In this document: positions 14,500 through 16,213 of the stretch, in pieces
How positions within the stretch are numbered: the stretch's first letter is position 1
How the letters are laid out: each line of letters starts with the position of its first letter
Source of the DNA: an uncultured Porphyromonadaceae bacterium
Lineage (GTDB): Bacteria; Bacteroidota; Bacteroidia; Bacteroidales; Muribaculaceae
Direction: 5' to 3'
Length of the DNA stretch: 16,213 bases
Assembly: GCA_947176285.1 (NCBI GenBank)
Contig: CAMWQF010000030.1
Location: 1-16,213, forward strand
The notes under the pieces: model-generated
The model's input: the letters and a program-made list of their open reading frames with translations, nothing else
What the model was told of the DNA's origin: nothing
The model's database searches: none
Position numbers and translations under genes: made by a program

Positions 14500-15921
14500 T
14501 TATATGTTTTCTTGGAGATTGTCGGAATTTTTGGCAATCATTTCTCTTTGGTTGCGGATGATATGGACACGGTTCCACCACATCATGCCGCAGGCAATGA
14601 TAACGAGGATTCCGGCACCGATCCACTTGAGGTTGACAGAGCATTGGTATAGCACCCAGCAAAGCGGCGAGGAAGCGAAGTCAAGAGATCCTCCTTCGAA
14701 TCCTTGCGGGATTGCAACCGCAGAGTCTCCAGTGGCAAGGAATACATCGTGGGCTGCAAGTGTGAAAGCAGGAGCAATGTTGGTGACCATATAAAGGCCG
14801 GCGGTGATTATGATCACACCGATGATGAAAGTCTTAAGAACATTTCCTTTGGTGAAAGGAAGCACAAGTGGGAAAAGATAGAACATGCCGGCGAGAGAAG
14901 CTAGGGGGAGGAATTGGTTGCCGGGAAGTATGACTGCAAGAAGCAGAGTCACCGGGATAAGGAGAAGGGACACCACGAGAGTAGTAGGATGACCGATCAC
15001 GAGAGCCGGAGACATACCGATGCTGAGGCCATCCGCGCCTTTGAATTTGCGTGCTATCAGGCTGCGAGTAGCATCAGAAATCGGTTTTAATCCTTCGATA
15101 AAGAGGACAGTGACACGCGGTATAAGTTCCATCACTGCGCCCATCTTTATGCCAAGGGATAAGATTTTCGGAATGTTATCGACGATTTCAGCCCATGAAG
15201 TGCAAGTGAGGCACCCAATGCCTACACCGACTACGACACCGAGGAAAAGAGGCTCGCCGAGGATGCCGAATTTCTTCTTCATGCCTTCGGCATCTATTTC
15301 TATCTTATTGAGGCCAGGGATTTTGTCAAGGCCCTTATTGATGATCCAAGCGAAGGGAGCAAAACCGGCACAGAATGGCTGAGGGATAGAGATGCCGTCC
15401 ATGTCCTTATAGAAATTCTGGAATTTGTAGGCAGTCATATCAGCGAGCACGAGAGTCACGATATAGCATATGATTGCTCCGAAGAAGCCCCAAGCGAGAG
15501 AGTCAGTGGCGAAATAGATAACAGCACCTATGAAAGCGAAGTGCCAGTAGTTCCAGAGGTCGATATTGACAGTACGTGTGGTCTTAGTCAGTAGCATCAG
15601 GAGGTTGACGCCAAGGCAAACCGGGATGATGAAAGCTCCGACGGCTGTGTTGTAGGCAACGGCAGCGGCAGCGGGCCAACCCATGTCGAAAACTTTCAGT
15701 TGAAGTCCATAGATTTCTACTACAGATTGGAGAGCCGGACCCAAAGCAGAAGTAAGAAGTGCGGTTACGATTGAGAGGCCGATAAAGCCGACACCAACCT
15801 TAAGACCGCTTTTCAGGGCGTCGCCGAGTTTGATTCCGATGCAGACGCCTAGGATAGTGAAGATGACAGGCATCATCACAGCGGCTCCAAGGCCGATGAT
15901 ATACGCGAAAACCTGTTCCAT
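14500..15921 (-). CDS. PTS galactitol-type EIIC permease, orphan
   Basis: A polytopic inner-membrane protein of 473 residues with the family start MEQVFAYIIGLGAAVMMPVIF, then ALKSGLKVGVGFIGLSIV, GWPAAAAVAYNT and GEPLFLGVVVGVGIG. These are hallmarks of the galactitol EIIC (GatC, PF03611-type) group. In enterobacteria this subunit moves the sugar while IIA and IIB phosphorylate it. Neither is encoded in the window, and Bacteroides-type genomes are generally regarded as lacking a working sugar PTS. It may therefore act as a facilitator or cation symporter. Its partner kduI points to a uronate-derived substrate rather than galactitol. The C-terminal tail (RNQREMIAKNSDNLQENI) is hydrophilic and cytoplasmic-looking. 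Gene order and the leader terminator suggest regulated expression. I leave the symbol blank because the substrate is unlikely to be galactitol. Confidence 0.88.
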   Translation of the reverse strand: MEQVFAYIIGLGAAVMMPVIFTILGVCIGIKLGDALKSGLKVGVGFIGLSIVTALLTSALGPALQSVVEIYGLQLKVFDMGWPAAAAVAYNTAVGAFIIPVCLGVNLLMLLTKTTRTVNIDLWNYWHFAFIGAVIYFATDSLAWGFFGAIICYIVTLVLADMTAYKFQNFYKDMDGISIPQPFCAGFAPFAWIINKGLDKIPGLNKIEIDAEGMKKKFGILGEPLFLGVVVGVGIGCLTCTSWAEIVDNIPKILSLGIKMGAVMELIPRVTVLFIEGLKPISDATRSLIARKFKGADGLSIGMSPALVIGHPTTLVVSLLLIPVTLLLAVILPGNQFLPLASLAGMFYLFPLVLPFTKGNVLKTFIIGVIIITAGLYMVTNIAPAFTLAAHDVFLATGDSAVAIPQGFEGGSLDFASSPLCWVLYQCSVNLKWIGAGILVIIACGMMWWNRVHIIRNQREMIAKNSDNLQENI

Positions 15922-15931
15922 TAGATTGATT

Positions 15932-15961
15932 GGTTTAGATGTTTAAGGGTTTAGATGTTTA
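15932..15961. repeat. Direct repeat in the EIIC leader, two 14-bp copies
   Basis: GGTTTAGATGTTTA occurs at 15932-15945 and again at 15948-15961, a 16-bp offset, directly in front of the permease start codon. The composition resembles the GTTTA-rich repeats before tyrA. Confidence 0.6.
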
Positions 15962-15974
15962 GGGTTATAGTGTG

Positions 15975-16004
15975 AAAAAAGACCTTAAGGTCCTTAAAGT
16001 CTTT
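15975..16004 (-). terminator. Probable attenuator in the EIIC-kduI leader
   Basis: In the leftward transcript, AAAGACTTTAAGG (16004-15992) pairs with CCTTAAGGTCTTT (15990-15978), with one wobble pair, and is followed at once by a U-run ending at 15975. This is a good intrinsic terminator between the promoter at 16030-16037 and the start codon at 15921. The preceding unit lets CCTTAAAG pair with CTTTAAGG instead (15992-16008 region), a mutually exclusive hairpin that could prevent termination. What would sense the signal is unknown. Confidence 0.6.
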
Positions 16005-16016
16005 AAGGTCGTTAAG
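15981..16016. repeat. 9-bp tandem repeat, four units
   Basis: Units GACCTTAAG, GTCCTTAAA, GTCTTTAAG and GTCGTTAAG follow each other with a 9-bp period and form the arms of the leader terminator. The first 12 bases, GACCTTAAGGTC, are themselves a perfect palindrome. Confidence 0.75.
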
Positions 16017-16029
16017 GCTCTTTCAAGTG

Positions 16030-16037
16030 CAAAGTTA
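16030..16037 (-). promoter_or_regulatory. Candidate promoter -7 box of the EIIC-kduI operon
   Basis: On the minus strand TAACTTTG followed by CA fits the Bacteroidetes -7 consensus. It implies transcription from about 16022 and a leader of about 100 nt that includes the attenuator. No clear TTG lies 20 nt upstream. It is the only such motif found before the permease. Confidence 0.5.
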
Positions 16038-16098
16038 ATAAAAAAAATCGGGAGTGGATGAATTTTCTTTTAAAAAAGATAAAGTTGGACTCCCGATT
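16038..16098 (-). terminator. Terminator of a gene entering from the right
   Basis: AATCGGGAGT (16046-16055) and ACTCCCGATT (16089-16098) form a perfect 10-bp stem around a 33-nt loop that contains a second small stem (TCTTTT/AAAAGA). On the minus strand it is followed by a run of T residues, so it should end a leftward transcript arriving from beyond the window. Confidence 0.7.
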
Positions 16099-16122
16099 GA
16101 TGGGATAGAATAGTAAAAAGTG

Positions 16123-16211
16123 CTACCCCTCCGGGGTAGAGAATGTGAGGTAAGTTGGTCTTTCCCCGAGCTTTCGCTCGGGGTTAACAAGATTATTGCC
16201 CTCCGGGCAAT
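16123..16211. repeat. REP-like three-hairpin element, copy 2
   Basis: It has the same order and orientation as the element at 13284-13368. Hairpin one is CTACCCC-tcc-GGGGTAG (16123-16139), hairpin two is CCCCGAGC-tttc-GCTCGGGG (16164-16183), and hairpin three is ATTGCCC-tcc-GGGCAAT (16195-16211). The 11-nt linker TTAACAAGATT differs from copy 1 at one position. In hairpin one a G-C pair of copy 1 is replaced by T-A, a compensatory change. Confidence 0.85.
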
Positions 16212-16213
16212 GC

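Overview
The window looks like chromosomal DNA from a gut Bacteroidota, order Bacteroidales. The evidence is a SusC/SusD pair with SusE/SusF-like surface lipoproteins, lipoprotein signals followed by acidic residues, and promoters of the TTG-N20-TAnnTTTG type (best examples near 100-130 and 11819-11849). The density of short hairpin repeats and the KduI/EIIC pair suggest the Muribaculaceae to me, but that is an impression, not a proof.

Layout, left to right. (1) 1-244: the very start of a leftward gene with its promoter, then the strong terminator of the Sus operon. (2) 245-7518, minus strand: a four-gene operon, susC-like > susD-like > susE-like > susF-like, encoding an outer-membrane glycan uptake machine. 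No glycoside hydrolase or regulator lies beside it. (3) 7519-7951: a divergent AT-rich control region with a C9 homopolymer and a 20-bp perfect palindrome. (4) 7952-9358, plus: a MATE efflux transporter. (5) 9427-11759, minus: tyrA-like prephenate dehydrogenase > coaE > a DUF4886/SGNH-type lipoprotein, probably one transcript. (6) 11947-12864, plus: a membrane-anchored coiled-coil protein of unknown function. It is followed at 13052-13210 by a 52-residue small protein. (7) 13284-13477: a three-hairpin REP-like element and a 30-bp tandem repeat. (8) 13473-15921, minus: a galactitol-type PTS EIIC permease > kduI. (9) 15922-16213: the EIIC leader with a probable attenuator, a promoter, an upstream terminator and a second copy of the REP-like element.

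Functional reading. The Sus operon binds and imports an unidentified oligosaccharide. The EIIC-kduI pair is the most intriguing part. KduI normally works in the cytoplasm on unsaturated uronates from pectin, alginate or glycosaminoglycans, but here it has an N-terminal signal peptide. Its partner is a PTS membrane subunit with no IIA or IIB in view. A coherent but untested model is isomerisation of the 4-deoxy uronate in the periplasm, followed by import of the product by the EIIC protein as a secondary transporter.

Many spacers carry short tandem repeats of different period (7, 8, 9, 10 and 30 bp), often directly in front of a start codon, as well as the hairpin elements. This spacer structure is the main non-coding signal. 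No tRNA, rRNA, CRISPR array, transposase or integrase was seen.
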